In this document: positions 16,281 to 24,941 of the stretch, piece by piece | Layout of the letters: each line of letters opens with the position of its first letter | How positions within the stretch are numbered: position 1 is the first letter of the stretch | Source: Sediminibacterium sp. | GTDB lineage: Bacteria; Bacteroidota; Bacteroidia; Chitinophagales; Chitinophagaceae | DNA: 32,307 nt | Direction of reading: 5' to 3' | Assembly (NCBI GenBank): GCA_023263235.1 | Contig: JALQXE010000166.1 | Location: 1-32,307 of the forward strand | Position numbers and translations under genes: made by a program | Notes under the pieces: model-generated | Seen by the model: only the letters and a program-made list of their open reading frames with translations | The model's database searches: none | Told to the model about the DNA's origin: nothing

Positions 16281-16365
16281 GATTTTTTAAATTTTAAATC
16301 TTCCCAAAAAGGTAAACTTTCTGAATAAAATCTGTAATATATTTATTTAGTTAATTTAAAAATAA

Positions 16366-17319
16366 ATGAACACGATTAAAATCATAAAGAACCGATCCGA
16401 TATTGGGGCAGGCACAAGGGGTTCTGATATGGGTATTGATGCCATTGAAATAGCTGCCATTAATCAAAACAATGATTTTTTTAATAGACATGCGTTTGAA
16501 GATGTTGAAACACATAATGAAACCATTTACAATAAGAATACAAATACGTTTGCAAAACGAATCGAACATGTTGTAGAGCAATGTGAAAGAGTATCAAAAT
16601 CAGTCTCCAAAAATTTAACCCGTGGTTTTTTTCCTATTGTTTTATCCGGAGATCATTCATCTGCGCTAGGCACGATTAGTGGCATTAAAGCTGCTCACCC
16701 AAATAAAACTTTGGGGGTTGTTTGGATAGATGCCCATGCCGACATTCACTCACCGTATACTTCTCCCTCGGGCAATATTCATGGGATGCCTTTAGCTGCC
16801 GCAATGGGTATTGACAATTTAACTTGTCAAGTAAATACACCTGGAGAAATCACTACCAATCATTGGGACCGCTTAAAAAATATTGGAACCAATGGCCCAA
16901 AATTGAAGCCTGATCATTTAGTATATTTTGGCGTTCGTGATTTTGAGGAAGCAGAACAGGTTGCGATTTCACAAAATAATATTCGCTTGATAAAAGTAGA
17001 GGAATTAAGGTTTCGTGGACTGGCTGTATGCGTTAAAGAAGCAATCGACAAATTATTGGGTTGCGATCTTATTTATATTTCTTTTGATGTGGATTCAATG
17101 GATTGTGATAATATTTCATACGGAACAGGTACACCAGTTCCTTATGGCTTATTACCCAACGAAGTAATGCAAATAATTACTTCCTTACTAGCAACTAATA
17201 AAGTATGTTGTATTGAGTTTACCGAAATTAATCCATTACTCGATAACAAGGGAAATAAAATGGCGGAAACAGCCTTTCAAGTGCTAAATCATATTGCTGA
17301 GCAAATACCATTGGTGTAA
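16366..17319 (+). CDS. rocF: Arginase / ureohydrolase
   Basis: A 317-residue binuclear manganese ureohydrolase, most like arginase (L-arginine to ornithine and urea). The metal ligands are all visible: H97 in SGDHS, D122, H124 and D126 in IDAHADIH, and D241/D243 in SFDVDSMD. The substrate loop SGNIHGMPLAAAMG is the arginase form (agmatinases differ here). H128 replaces the Asn usual in DAHADINT. Other family signs are GAGTRGSDMGIDAIE near the N-terminus and EINPLLD near the C-terminus. It is cytoplasmic. No urease genes or ornithine aminotransferase gene are in the window, so the downstream use of ornithine is not seen. Formiminoglutamase or agmatinase activity cannot be excluded. Confidence 0.9.
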   Translation: MNTIKIIKNRSDIGAGTRGSDMGIDAIEIAAINQNNDFFNRHAFEDVETHNETIYNKNTNTFAKRIEHVVEQCERVSKSVSKNLTRGFFPIVLSGDHSSALGTISGIKAAHPNKTLGVVWIDAHADIHSPYTSPSGNIHGMPLAAAMGIDNLTCQVNTPGEITTNHWDRLKNIGTNGPKLKPDHLVYFGVRDFEEAEQVAISQNNIRLIKVEELRFRGLAVCVKEAIDKLLGCDLIYISFDVDSMDCDNISYGTGTPVPYGLLPNEVMQIITSLLATNKVCCIEFTEINPLLDNKGNKMAETAFQVLNHIAEQIPLV

Positions 17320-17376
17320 TAATTGATTAAGTTCACTTGCTTTTGTATAATTTCAAAAATCTCAATAGCAAATGAC

Positions 17377-19824
17377 ATGGCTTATTTAAGTAAAATGGTT
17401 TTCTCAGTTTTTCTTTTCCTATTTTTTGTACAATTGCCTGCCCAAAATATTTCAAATGTTGATACCATCGCAGGAGAATTAGTAAAGGCTATTCGAAAAG
17501 ACAAGTCTGAGCGCGTAAATGTTGAAACCAATAAGTGGTATTATGCTGCTGGCGAGGATGTATGGTTAAAAGCATGGGTAACCAATAAGATTTCGAATAA
17601 ATATTATTCTCGAAGTCAAAATTTATATGTTGATATTGTGGACGAAAGCGATGCAGCAGTGGCTCAACTTTTATTAAACATTCCTACAGAACATACCGAA
17701 GGATATATTCGATTATCAGATTCATTGCCAGAGGGAAATTATTGGTTAAGAGCGTTTACTAGCTCGATGCTAAAAACTGATTTATCTTCCATTTTTGTAA
17801 AGCCATTGTATATTGTAAACCCGAAATATGCCTCTAAACTTATTCTAGACCCAATAGGTACTAAAGAAAATAAAAAATTAAACCCGGATACCATTGTTTC
17901 TTTCTTTCCTGAAGGAGGAACAGTGATTACAGGCGTAAATGCAGTAATGGGCATTAAAGCAGTAAATGAATACGGTAGGCCAGTTGCTGTAAAAGGATAT
18001 ATTTCAGACAATACGGATAGCACTGCAATTACTTGGTTTACTACCGATGCAAATACGGGTCTTGGTAAAACATCCTACTTTGTTGGTAAACAAAAAAAAT
18101 ATACTGCACACATACAATTAGGTAATAAAATTTTATACCATGCTTTACCCATTGCCGATCAGCAAGGAAGTCAAATATCAATCAAACAAGAAACTGCTCA
18201 ACACTTTAAAATTGTAATTGCTCAAGGAGATTCACTTTATCAAAAAGGGGTAAATACGTATATTATTGGGCTAAGTAAGGATAGTATTTGTTTTGCTGGT
18301 ATTGGCAAGGATATGTTTGAATTGAATATTCCAAAATCCGATTTTCCTGCAGGTGAAGCTAAACTCTTATTGGTGAATGATCAACGTAAAATTTTAAGTG
18401 AACGTAGTATTTACATTCCTCAAACACAGGTTAAAGTTGCTACCGATAAGCCAGTTTATAATGCAAGAGAAAAAGTTACCATGAATATTTATATAGGTGA
18501 TTCTGTTTTTCATCCTATGTTTTCTGCCTTATCTATTGCTGTTACCGATGATAGCATTGTAAAAGAACCCGTATATGCCGATGGTCCAGTTGTGGCATTA
18601 TCGGATACCAACAGAGTCCTGAACGATTTACTTATGCTTACCAGTAAGTCAAAATATGCAGGAATGTATATTCAAGATATTAATAGTAAAATAAATAATG
18701 AAGAGGCATCTTCAAAAAATGAAATTGAGTTTGAAACCATTGAGGGAATGGTGTTGAACAGAAAAAAAATTCCAGTACCCAATAGAGTGGTTACTTTATA
18801 TACCAACAAAAAAATTAGTCTTTTTGATACCGACACTACTAATGCTCAAGGACGATTCAGTTTTAAAATTCCATTGCATTATGATACAATTCCTTTCACG
18901 TTGCAGGTGAGTAATTTGAAAGGATCGGTGGTAGATGAAAAAATTATCATTGACATTCATTCCAACTTCCCTTCACTTTCTACACCATTGCAATTAAAAA
19001 GAAAACTAACCCCTCAACAAACGGAAATTGCTGCGAAATTTAGAACCATTAAATTAGATACCGCTAGCGTTAAATTGGGTAAAGAGTGGTTAAAGGATGT
19101 TATTGTTACCACATCCATTAAGGATAAGAGTTATAATACTAGTAAGCGAGTTAGTAATTTTTCACAAATACTTACAGGAGAAAAACTACAAAAAATGACA
19201 GGCACCGATGCAAGTAATGCAATGCTTATGATCCCGGGACTTCATTTACGCGGAGGTTATTTAACGCTAGGAGGTGTAAGGTCTTTTACCATTAGCGCAA
19301 AAGATGAACCTTTATTAATAGTAGATGGAATGATGGTGGCTGGCGGTAATGGTCCGCAAGGTAGTGGTGACTCTAGTTTTCAAATTGAATCTAGTCCTGT
19401 TTTAGCAGAGTTGTCTAAAATTCCAACCGATATCATTGATTTTGTAGAAGTATTAAAAGGACCTGAAGCTGCTTTTTATGGCACAAGGTCAAGTAATGGT
19501 GTGATTATTATTAATACACATCGTGTTTCCAATTTTAGATCACGATTAGAAAACTACGGAACCATACAATACAATTCAAAATCTTACCATTTAGCGCCTA
19601 GTTTCACTGCGCCAGATTATGAAAATTTATTTTTCAAATCAAGTGTATTAAATGATAATCGTTCAACCATTTACTGGAACGGCCATTTATACACCAATAC
19701 CAATGGAAAAGCAACTGTTTCATTTTATACAGCCGATAAAAAAACCGACTATACCGTAAAAATTACAGGTGTAACGGTAACGGGTGCTTTAATAGAGAAG
19801 CAAATAAAAATCAAGCACAATTAA
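17377..19824 (+). CDS. Exported MG2/carboxypeptidase-regulatory protein with a TonB plug but no barrel
   Basis: An 815-residue secreted protein. I start at ATG 17377, giving a signal peptide (FSVFLFLFFVQLPAQ); ATG 17395 is also possible. Domains seen: an alpha-2-macroglobulin MG2-like region (~50-160: NVETNKWYYAAGEDVWLKAW, GYIRLSDSLPEGNYWLRAF), further MG-like repeats (ERSIYIPQTQVKVATDKPVY), a carboxypeptidase-regulatory domain (~450-505), and a TonB-plug-like domain (~580-715: MLMIPGLHLRGGYLTLGGV, DEPLLIVDGMMV, IIDFVEVLKGPEAAFYGTRS, SNGVIIINT). About 100 residues then end in a beta-rich segment (YWNGHLYTNTNGKATVSFYT), far too few for a 22-strand barrel. This architecture is recurrent in Bacteroidota but not understood. 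It may be a surface-anchored partner of a transporter. Confidence 0.85.
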   Translation: MAYLSKMVFSVFLFLFFVQLPAQNISNVDTIAGELVKAIRKDKSERVNVETNKWYYAAGEDVWLKAWVTNKISNKYYSRSQNLYVDIVDESDAAVAQLLLNIPTEHTEGYIRLSDSLPEGNYWLRAFTSSMLKTDLSSIFVKPLYIVNPKYASKLILDPIGTKENKKLNPDTIVSFFPEGGTVITGVNAVMGIKAVNEYGRPVAVKGYISDNTDSTAITWFTTDANTGLGKTSYFVGKQKKYTAHIQLGNKILYHALPIADQQGSQISIKQETAQHFKIVIAQGDSLYQKGVNTYIIGLSKDSICFAGIGKDMFELNIPKSDFPAGEAKLLLVNDQRKILSERSIYIPQTQVKVATDKPVYNAREKVTMNIYIGDSVFHPMFSALSIAVTDDSIVKEPVYADGPVVALSDTNRVLNDLLMLTSKSKYAGMYIQDINSKINNEEASSKNEIEFETIEGMVLNRKKIPVPNRVVTLYTNKKISLFDTDTTNAQGRFSFKIPLHYDTIPFTLQVSNLKGSVVDEKIIIDIHSNFPSLSTPLQLKRKLTPQQTEIAAKFRTIKLDTASVKLGKEWLKDVIVTTSIKDKSYNTSKRVSNFSQILTGEKLQKMTGTDASNAMLMIPGLHLRGGYLTLGGVRSFTISAKDEPLLIVDGMMVAGGNGPQGSGDSSFQIESSPVLAELSKIPTDIIDFVEVLKGPEAAFYGTRSSNGVIIINTHRVSNFRSRLENYGTIQYNSKSYHLAPSFTAPDYENLFFKSSVLNDNRSTIYWNGHLYTNTNGKATVSFYTADKKTDYTVKITGVTVTGALIEKQIKIKHN

Positions 19825-19850
19825 CCTACTCTTTCTGTTTTTATCTTAAA

Positions 19851-19882
19851 TTCATTTATCAATTCAAATTTTGATAAATGAA
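19851..19882 (+). repeat. Perfect 12-bp inverted repeat covering the GH3 start codon
   Basis: Arms TTCATTTATCAA (19851-19862) and TTGATAAATGAA (19871-19882) match exactly, with an 8-base centre TTCAAATT. The ATG at 19878 lies inside the right arm, so in RNA the start codon would be paired. As DNA it could instead be an operator, or with the preceding gene a terminator-like stem. It has no T-run after it, so it is unlikely to be an intrinsic terminator. Confidence 0.6.
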
Positions 19883-22043
19883 AATTAGATCCTTTTTGTT
19901 TTTATATTTTGTGTCTTTTGCTCTATTCACTTCTGTGAATAGCTTTGCGCAGCTAAATAATGACTTTAACAATGAAAGTTTATCAATAGATGCGCGTGTA
20001 GGTAAGATGGTTGCTCATTTAACTTTAACTGAAAAAATTTCTTTATTGGGATACAATAGCCAATCTATCCCAAGATTAGGCATTCCAGCCTATAATTGGT
20101 GGAATGAGGCTTTGCATGGCGTTGCAAGGGCTGGTGTGGCAACAGTTTTTCCGCAGTCCATAGCTATGGCTGCCACATTTAATGATAGTTTAATTGAGGC
20201 AACTGCAAGTGTGATTTCAACGGAGGCCCGCGCTAAATATAATTTAGCAATACAAAAAGAGCGACGTTTACAATATATGGGGCTTACATTTTGGTCACCC
20301 AACGTAAATATATTTAGGGATCCACGATGGGGCAGGGGGCACGAAACTTATGGAGAAGATCCTTTTTTAACTGCTAAAATTGGATCTGCATTTGTAAAAG
20401 GGATGCAAGGTAATGACCCCTTGCATTTAAAAACTGCTGCTACTGCAAAACATTTTGCTGTACATAGTGGACCGGAAGCAACTCGTGATCAATTTAATTC
20501 GATTGTTGATGAAAAAGATTTAAGAGAAACCTATTTATATGCTTTTCATTCACTAGTTGATGCCGGTGTTGAATCAGTTATGAGTGCATATAATAGTGTT
20601 AATGGAGTACCTAGCTCCATTAACAAAAAGTTACTAGATACCATTCTTAGAAAAGAATGGGGATTTAAAGGACATGTAGTCACAGATTGTGGCGCCTTAT
20701 TTGGCGTTTCTGAAAGTCACAAAGCCACCCCCAATAATACAGCAACTGCAGCTGCTGCAATAAAAGCGGGTATTAATTTAGATTGCGCAACATTATTACA
20801 AAATGATTTATTAAAAGCAGTGAACCAGCAATTGGTTTCTGAAAAAGAAATAGATCATAATTTAACAGCGCTTTTAAAAACACAGTTTAAACTTGGTTTT
20901 TATGATGCTAAAAAGAACGATCCTTACAAACATTATTTACAAGATAGTTTACATAACAAAAATCATATAAACCTAGCAAGAACCGTTGCCCAACAAAGCA
21001 TGGTGTTGTTAAAAAATGAAAATAATATCTTACCCTTAAAAAAAGATGCGTATCCAAGTGTTATGATTGTTGGTCCTAATGCAACTTCATATGATGCTTT
21101 ACTAGGAAATTACCATGGAGTGAGTGACAAGGCCGTTAATTTTGTGGAAGGTATCACGGGTGCTTTTGATCCAGCTACGAGAATTGAATACGATTTAGGT
21201 TGTGATTATAATGACACTACAAAATTTGGAGGAATATGGGCTGCAGGGAATGCTAGTTTAACTATTGCAGTAATGGGTTTGTCTCCAGTATTAGAAGGAG
21301 AGGCGGGGGATGCATTTTTATCACAAACAGGGGGAGACAAAAAGGATATTAGTTTACCGGCAAGTGAAATTGCTTATTTAAAGCAACTAAGAAAATCAAT
21401 AAAAACACCCATCATATTAGTAATCACAGCGGGTAGTTGTGTTGATGTTGCTAGCGTTGCTCCTTATGCAGATGCTATTGTGTATGCATGGTATCCGGGT
21501 GAACAAGGAGGGAACGCTTTGGCTGATATTATTTTAGGAAAAGTTTCGCCATCTGGTAGGTTGCCAATTACTTTTTACAAAACCGCAAATGACTTACCGG
21601 AATATACTAACTATGCTATGAAGGGAAGAACATATAGATATTATTATGGGGAGGTTGCTTATCCTTTTGGTTTTGGTTTAAGCTATGTGAATTTTAATTA
21701 TGAAATGATAAAGCATCCAAATACCAATTACACAAAAGGTGAAAATATTACTACTACAATTATGGTTAGCAATAAGGGTAGTATGGATGCGGACGAAGTT
21801 GTCCAAGCCTATATTGAATATCCAAATTTGGAAAGAATGCCCATTAAAGAGCTAAAGTTTTTTAAAAAGGTTTCGGTTACAAAAGAGCGTGAAAGAAATG
21901 TCAATATTAGCATTCCAGTAAATGAACTAAAAAAATGGGACCTCACTAAAAATGATTGGGTACTTTATCCTGGTAAATACAAATTAGTGATTGGCTCCCA
22001 TGCAAAAGACATTAAATTAACGGCTGAATTTCAAGTGCTGTAA
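19878..22043 (+). CDS. Secreted glycoside hydrolase family 3, xylosidase/glucosidase type
   Basis: A 721-residue GH3 enzyme of the plant/fungal beta-xylosidase-like subfamily. Signal peptide residues 1-24 end SFAQ. Landmarks: RIGIPAYNWWNEALHGVA-type loop (LGIPAYNWWNEALHGVARAG), TVFPQSIAMAATF, WSPNVNIFRDPRWGRGHETY, YGEDPFL, KHFAVHSGPE (KHFPG-equivalent), and VVTDCGA with D270 as the expected nucleophile. The C-terminal sandwich (SMVLLKNENNILPL) and a fibronectin-III-like end (~650-721, TTTIMVSNKGSMDADEVVQ) give the usual three-domain form. It is exported and probably acts on beta-xylosides, arabinosides or glucosides. The start codon lies in a perfect inverted repeat. It differs clearly from the first GH3 enzyme, which lacks the WWNEALHG loop. 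Confidence 0.93.
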   Translation: MKIRSFLFLYFVSFALFTSVNSFAQLNNDFNNESLSIDARVGKMVAHLTLTEKISLLGYNSQSIPRLGIPAYNWWNEALHGVARAGVATVFPQSIAMAATFNDSLIEATASVISTEARAKYNLAIQKERRLQYMGLTFWSPNVNIFRDPRWGRGHETYGEDPFLTAKIGSAFVKGMQGNDPLHLKTAATAKHFAVHSGPEATRDQFNSIVDEKDLRETYLYAFHSLVDAGVESVMSAYNSVNGVPSSINKKLLDTILRKEWGFKGHVVTDCGALFGVSESHKATPNNTATAAAAIKAGINLDCATLLQNDLLKAVNQQLVSEKEIDHNLTALLKTQFKLGFYDAKKNDPYKHYLQDSLHNKNHINLARTVAQQSMVLLKNENNILPLKKDAYPSVMIVGPNATSYDALLGNYHGVSDKAVNFVEGITGAFDPATRIEYDLGCDYNDTTKFGGIWAAGNASLTIAVMGLSPVLEGEAGDAFLSQTGGDKKDISLPASEIAYLKQLRKSIKTPIILVITAGSCVDVASVAPYADAIVYAWYPGEQGGNALADIILGKVSPSGRLPITFYKTANDLPEYTNYAMKGRTYRYYYGEVAYPFGFGLSYVNFNYEMIKHPNTNYTKGENITTTIMVSNKGSMDADEVVQAYIEYPNLERMPIKELKFFKKVSVTKERERNVNISIPVNELKKWDLTKNDWVLYPGKYKLVIGSHAKDIKLTAEFQVL

Positions 22044-22084
22044 TTCATTTATTTAACATACTTTTACGCTTAAATAAAATTATT

Positions 22085-22309
22085 ATGTCAACAAAAATTA
22101 CCATTAACAATAACGGGTCAATTAAAGTAGAAGGAGATTTTACCATTGTAGACAGAGAAGGAAATCAATATGATCTTGCTGGTAGAGAAATAATTGGGTT
22201 ATGTCGTTGTGGGTTAAGTAAAAACAAACCCTTCTGCGATGGAGCGCATAATGGCCAGTTCGCGCATGAAGCAAAAGCATTCGCTTTGCCTCCAAAAAAG
22301 ACTACCTAA
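22085..22309 (+). CDS. CDGSH-type iron-sulfur protein
   Basis: A 74-residue small protein with one CDGSH-type [2Fe-2S] site: C40-R-C42 ... C51-D-G-A-H55 (three Cys and one His ligands). The alanine at the fourth position (CDGAH) is common in bacterial members. The first part (about residues 1-38) is a short beta-rich region. It is probably cytoplasmic and works in redox or iron-sulfur handling, but no pathway is established. It starts 41 bp after the second GH3 gene and precedes a DUF1569 gene by 21 bp, with a small hairpin between them. Confidence 0.92.
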   Translation: MSTKITINNNGSIKVEGDFTIVDREGNQYDLAGREIIGLCRCGLSKNKPFCDGAHNGQFAHEAKAFALPPKKTT

Positions 22310-22310
22310 T

Positions 22311-22326
22311 ACCTAAAAAATTAGGT
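22311..22326 (+). promoter_or_regulatory. Short hairpin covering the DUF1569 ribosome-binding region
   Basis: ACCTAA (22311-22316) and TTAGGT (22321-22326) form a perfect 6-bp stem with an AAAA loop, directly after the CDGSH stop codon. The AGGTG five bases before ATG 22331 is the only Shine-Dalgarno-like sequence there and is half inside the right arm. It could reduce translation of the downstream gene. The stem is short and weak. Confidence 0.4.
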
Positions 22327-22330
22327 GATT

Positions 22331-22786
22331 ATGCAAAAGTTATTAAAATTATTAGATAAACTAGAATCGCATGTGCTCCATGCGAGAGTGTTAAACAGTG
22401 CTATATCAAAAGCGGACATTGCTTGGCATATAGAGCACAGTTGTTTGGTAATTATCAAAATAATTGAAACGATACAAAAATCAAATCCTAGCAAATTTGA
22501 ATCCAAATTTAGTTTAAAAAAAAGTATAGTTTTTTTAACGGGGAATTTTCCAAGGGGCGTAGCAAAAGCGCCTTCATCGGTACTGCCTTCTGAAAATGTT
22601 TCAACGGAACATTTAACTGAAAGTATTGCAAAAGCAAGAGCTTCCGTACATGCTTTATTGAACTGCGAGAAAAATCAATATTTTTTACATCCCATTTTCG
22701 GGAACTTAAATAGTCCGCAAACTTTTCGTTTTTTAGCTATTCACACAAATCACCATCTAAAAATTATAAATGATATTTTACAATAA
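22331..22786 (+). CDS. DUF1569 (DinB-like) family protein
   Basis: A 151-residue four-helix DinB-like protein. I use ATG 22331 rather than the GTG at 22325 that falls in a hairpin. Conserved histidines in the family's metal positions are present: the AWHIEHS motif near residue 30, the HPIFGNLN region near 120, and LAIHTNHHLKII at the end, consistent with a three-histidine metal site. The DUF1569 family is related to DinB and mycothiol- or bacillithiol-type transferases, but no reaction is assigned. The gene ends three bases before the convergent DUF1801 gene. Cytoplasmic, no signal peptide. Confidence 0.82.
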   Translation: MQKLLKLLDKLESHVLHARVLNSAISKADIAWHIEHSCLVIIKIIETIQKSNPSKFESKFSLKKSIVFLTGNFPRGVAKAPSSVLPSENVSTEHLTESIAKARASVHALLNCEKNQYFLHPIFGNLNSPQTFRFLAIHTNHHLKIINDILQ

Positions 22787-22789
22787 ATG

Positions 22790-23194
22790 TCATTTTAAAA
22801 GCGATTTCTTTTTTAGTTTACTAGCTTGCTTAATTTCATTTTCTTGAATTCTAAACTTCACTATTTCTTGAATTAATTTTATAGGAATAGGCTTTTCTAA
22901 AGGAAATTGAATAGCGCCTTTGGAGTAGGGAAATCCATTTTCTTCTAATTGCTTTTTAAAAACAATAATGGGCTTGGGTGTTGGATAAAATCCATAATGC
23001 TTTTTTGCCGCTGCAAAATATACCAAGTAACCATTTTGTTTAAATCCAGGCATTTGATAACTAATTCCTTCGCTTGCTTTAGGTGCTGCTTTTTTAATTG
23101 CGGCTCTTATTTTATTTAACCCAACTTGAACTGCCTTATCCTGTAATTGAATGTATTCGTCAATCGTGGTGAATGATTTTTTAACTTCTTTCAT
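22790..23194 (-). CDS. DUF1801 (YdhG/iron-chaperone-like) family protein
   Basis: A 134-residue protein of the DUF1801 family, sometimes annotated as YdhG-like or iron chaperone because of frataxin-like fold similarity. Visible family features are the N-terminal FTTIDEYIQLQDKAVQVGLN, the central EGISYQMPGFKQNGYLVYFA and the C-terminal GAIQFPLEKPIPIKLIQEIV. The function is not proven and iron binding is a fold-based suggestion. It is cytoplasmic. It is downstream of the cytochrome-c peroxidase on the same strand after 24 bp, so the two may be co-transcribed. Its 3' end meets the DUF1569 gene with only three bases between them. Confidence 0.85.
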   Translation of the reverse strand: MKEVKKSFTTIDEYIQLQDKAVQVGLNKIRAAIKKAAPKASEGISYQMPGFKQNGYLVYFAAAKKHYGFYPTPKPIIVFKKQLEENGFPYSKGAIQFPLEKPIPIKLIQEIVKFRIQENEIKQASKLKKKSLLK

Positions 23195-23218
23195 GCGTAA
23201 AAATTATCCAGTATTTTC

Positions 23219-24433
23219 TTATGGAACTAAAAAAGGATTAGACCATTTTTTGTCTACATAAACATTACTGCCTCCTAATGTTTTTATAAATGCAATCAAT
23301 TGTGCAATTTCTGCATCGGTTAAGTTTAATTTATTTCCAACGCCATCCACTCTTAAGCGGTTGTCTAAATTATTATTTGCAGGCATATTGGGAATATTAT
23401 TATAATGTCCTATTACTGCTTCAAGTGTATTAAACTGTCCCGTATGCATCATTTTTGAATTTACTGTGCCATCTGCTTTCACTAAATCTCGTAAGGAAGG
23501 TGCACGTGTATTGTTGGTTTCAATGGCAGTACCTCCAATAATACCTACAATTCCATTGTTTCTTGAATTGGGATCAATGTCAAATTCTGGAGCTTTGTGA
23601 CATCCGTTACATCCAACACCTCCACCAATCCTATTTGCATTTCCATCAAATACCGGAGGGCTAAGAAATAAATTTTTTCCTGCGTTCTCGGTTGCCGTAT
23701 AATTAGGAAAGGGATCTATTTCATTATTTACCAATCCCCTACCTGCATCAAATTTGCTGTCAAAAGATTGAATACTTCTTACAAACTGTGCTAATGTTTC
23801 TTGTAATCTGGCTTCTGTAACAATGGTATCGGCATATACAGCTTTAAAAATTTCTTTATAATATTTAATACCTGATAATTTTTTCAATAAACTATCTATA
23901 CTTGGTCGTCCGTCTGTTCCACTAAATCCTAATTCAGCATGATCTTGAATAGGCATAGTAGTTTGTGTTTCTAAATTTGCAGCACGTTCGTTCCAAAAAA
24001 ACTTCACTTCATTTGCAAATCTTGCGTTTATTAATCGCATTGAGTGTCTTGTAGTTAAACCTCCATTTACACCACCACTCACCAAAGCGGTATCACTAAA
24101 TGCAAAAGCTTGTTTATGACAACTTGAGCATGAAACAGTATTGTTGATACTCAAATTCTTATCATAAAACAAAACCCTTCCTAAAGTAGCCTTTGCATTT
24201 GTTATTGCATTGGTGGTTGTATTATCCAGGGTAATATAGTTGGGCTTTGTTTGGTTTGCGTAGTTATATAAATTGCTATAATCAATATTAGTACCAAAGG
24301 CAAGTTTTGTGGCTGCAAAAGGGTCTTCGGGTGCTGGCGCAGGAATGGTTAAATCCAATTTTTTACAACTCCAAACCAACACAATAATGCCTACTAAATA
24401 GGCAGTCATTTTATATGGGGACAAATTACGCAT
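23219..24433 (-). CDS. Dihaem cytochrome-c peroxidase (CcpA/MauG family) lipoprotein
   Basis: A 404-residue dihaem peroxidase-family protein. The lipoprotein signal at residues 1-23 ends LVWSC (Cys23). Two CxxCH haem motifs are present: C102-S-S-C-H106 in the N-terminal domain and C273-N-G-C-H277 in the C-terminal domain. Other family features: LGRVLFYDKNLS before the first haem, SFDSKFDAGR, MHTGQFNTLEAVIGHYN and the final WSNPFL. Family members reduce H2O2 with electrons from cytochrome c, or as MauG-like enzymes modify proteins; length and motifs suit the peroxidase side but do not settle it. It is membrane-anchored facing the periplasm. The rhodanese gene is upstream on the same strand (89 bp gap). 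Confidence 0.93.
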   Translation of the reverse strand: MRNLSPYKMTAYLVGIIVLVWSCKKLDLTIPAPAPEDPFAATKLAFGTNIDYSNLYNYANQTKPNYITLDNTTTNAITNAKATLGRVLFYDKNLSINNTVSCSSCHKQAFAFSDTALVSGGVNGGLTTRHSMRLINARFANEVKFFWNERAANLETQTTMPIQDHAELGFSGTDGRPSIDSLLKKLSGIKYYKEIFKAVYADTIVTEARLQETLAQFVRSIQSFDSKFDAGRGLVNNEIDPFPNYTATENAGKNLFLSPPVFDGNANRIGGGVGCNGCHKAPEFDIDPNSRNNGIVGIIGGTAIETNNTRAPSLRDLVKADGTVNSKMMHTGQFNTLEAVIGHYNNIPNMPANNNLDNRLRVDGVGNKLNLTDAEIAQLIAFIKTLGGSNVYVDKKWSNPFLVP

Positions 24434-24522
24434 AGACCTTTTTTTAAAAATAGCATTAATAATAATATAAAGACATATTTTTTAATATAAGGTTTATAGC
24501 CTTAACAATACTTTATGTTCTT

Positions 24523-24831
24523 TTAACACAATTTTTTACTTAAGCCATGCCAAGACCCTCCATTGTAAACTTCAATGCCTGCAGCTTTTAATATTGATTT
24601 TGCCATACCACTTCTTGCACCACTTTGACAAACTGTAATAACTGGCTTGTTCATTTTTTTTAAACTATGAACTTCTCTTTGAATTATATTTATTGGAAAA
24701 TTTTTTGAACCTTTTATATGTCCACGATCAAATTCTTGAGGAGAACGCACATCAATAATAATAGCGCCAGCCTCTTTTAATGCTTTGAAGTTTGTTCCTG
24801 GACCAAATAATTTCTTTATGAAGCTAAACAT
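24523..24831 (-). CDS. Single-domain rhodanese-like protein
   Basis: A 102-residue single rhodanese domain. The active-site loop is C68-Q-S-G-A-R-S, with the catalytic cysteine and a six-residue loop as in sulfurtransferases acting on sulfur. IIIDVRSPQEFDRGHIKGSKN is the CH2A-like signature at residues 24-44. There is no clear cleavable signal (N-terminus MFSFIKKLFGPGT), so it is probably cytoplasmic or peripheral. PspE-like single-domain rhodaneses often handle thiosulfate or persulfide, but the sulfur donor here is unknown. It is upstream of the peroxidase gene on the same strand and divergent from the barrel gene. Confidence 0.88.
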   Translation of the reverse strand: MFSFIKKLFGPGTNFKALKEAGAIIIDVRSPQEFDRGHIKGSKNFPINIIQREVHSLKKMNKPVITVCQSGARSGMAKSILKAAGIEVYNGGSWHGLSKKLC

Positions 24832-24933
24832 CTACTTAATAATTTAATTGTTGATGCTAAGGTACTTCAATTTTAAATATTTGCGAAAAATCGGCTTCTG
24901 TTCAATAAATAAATTAATATAAATAACTAACAG

Positions 24934-24941
24934 TATCTTTG
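24934..24941 (+). promoter_or_regulatory. -7 box (TATCTTTG) of the Omp85-type barrel gene
   Basis: An exact TAnnTTTG match 33 bases before the ATG at 24975. A 7-bp inverted repeat, AACAGTA (24929-24935) and TACTGTT (24952-24958), brackets the rest of the box and the predicted transcription start. The TTG inside the box (24939) opens an in-frame extension of the coding frame, which I reject as a start. No clear -33 element. Confidence 0.55.

Noticed and set aside
17323..17376. TTG-started extension of the plug-domain protein
   Set aside because: The added 18 residues precede the signal peptide that follows ATG 17377 and have no family support.
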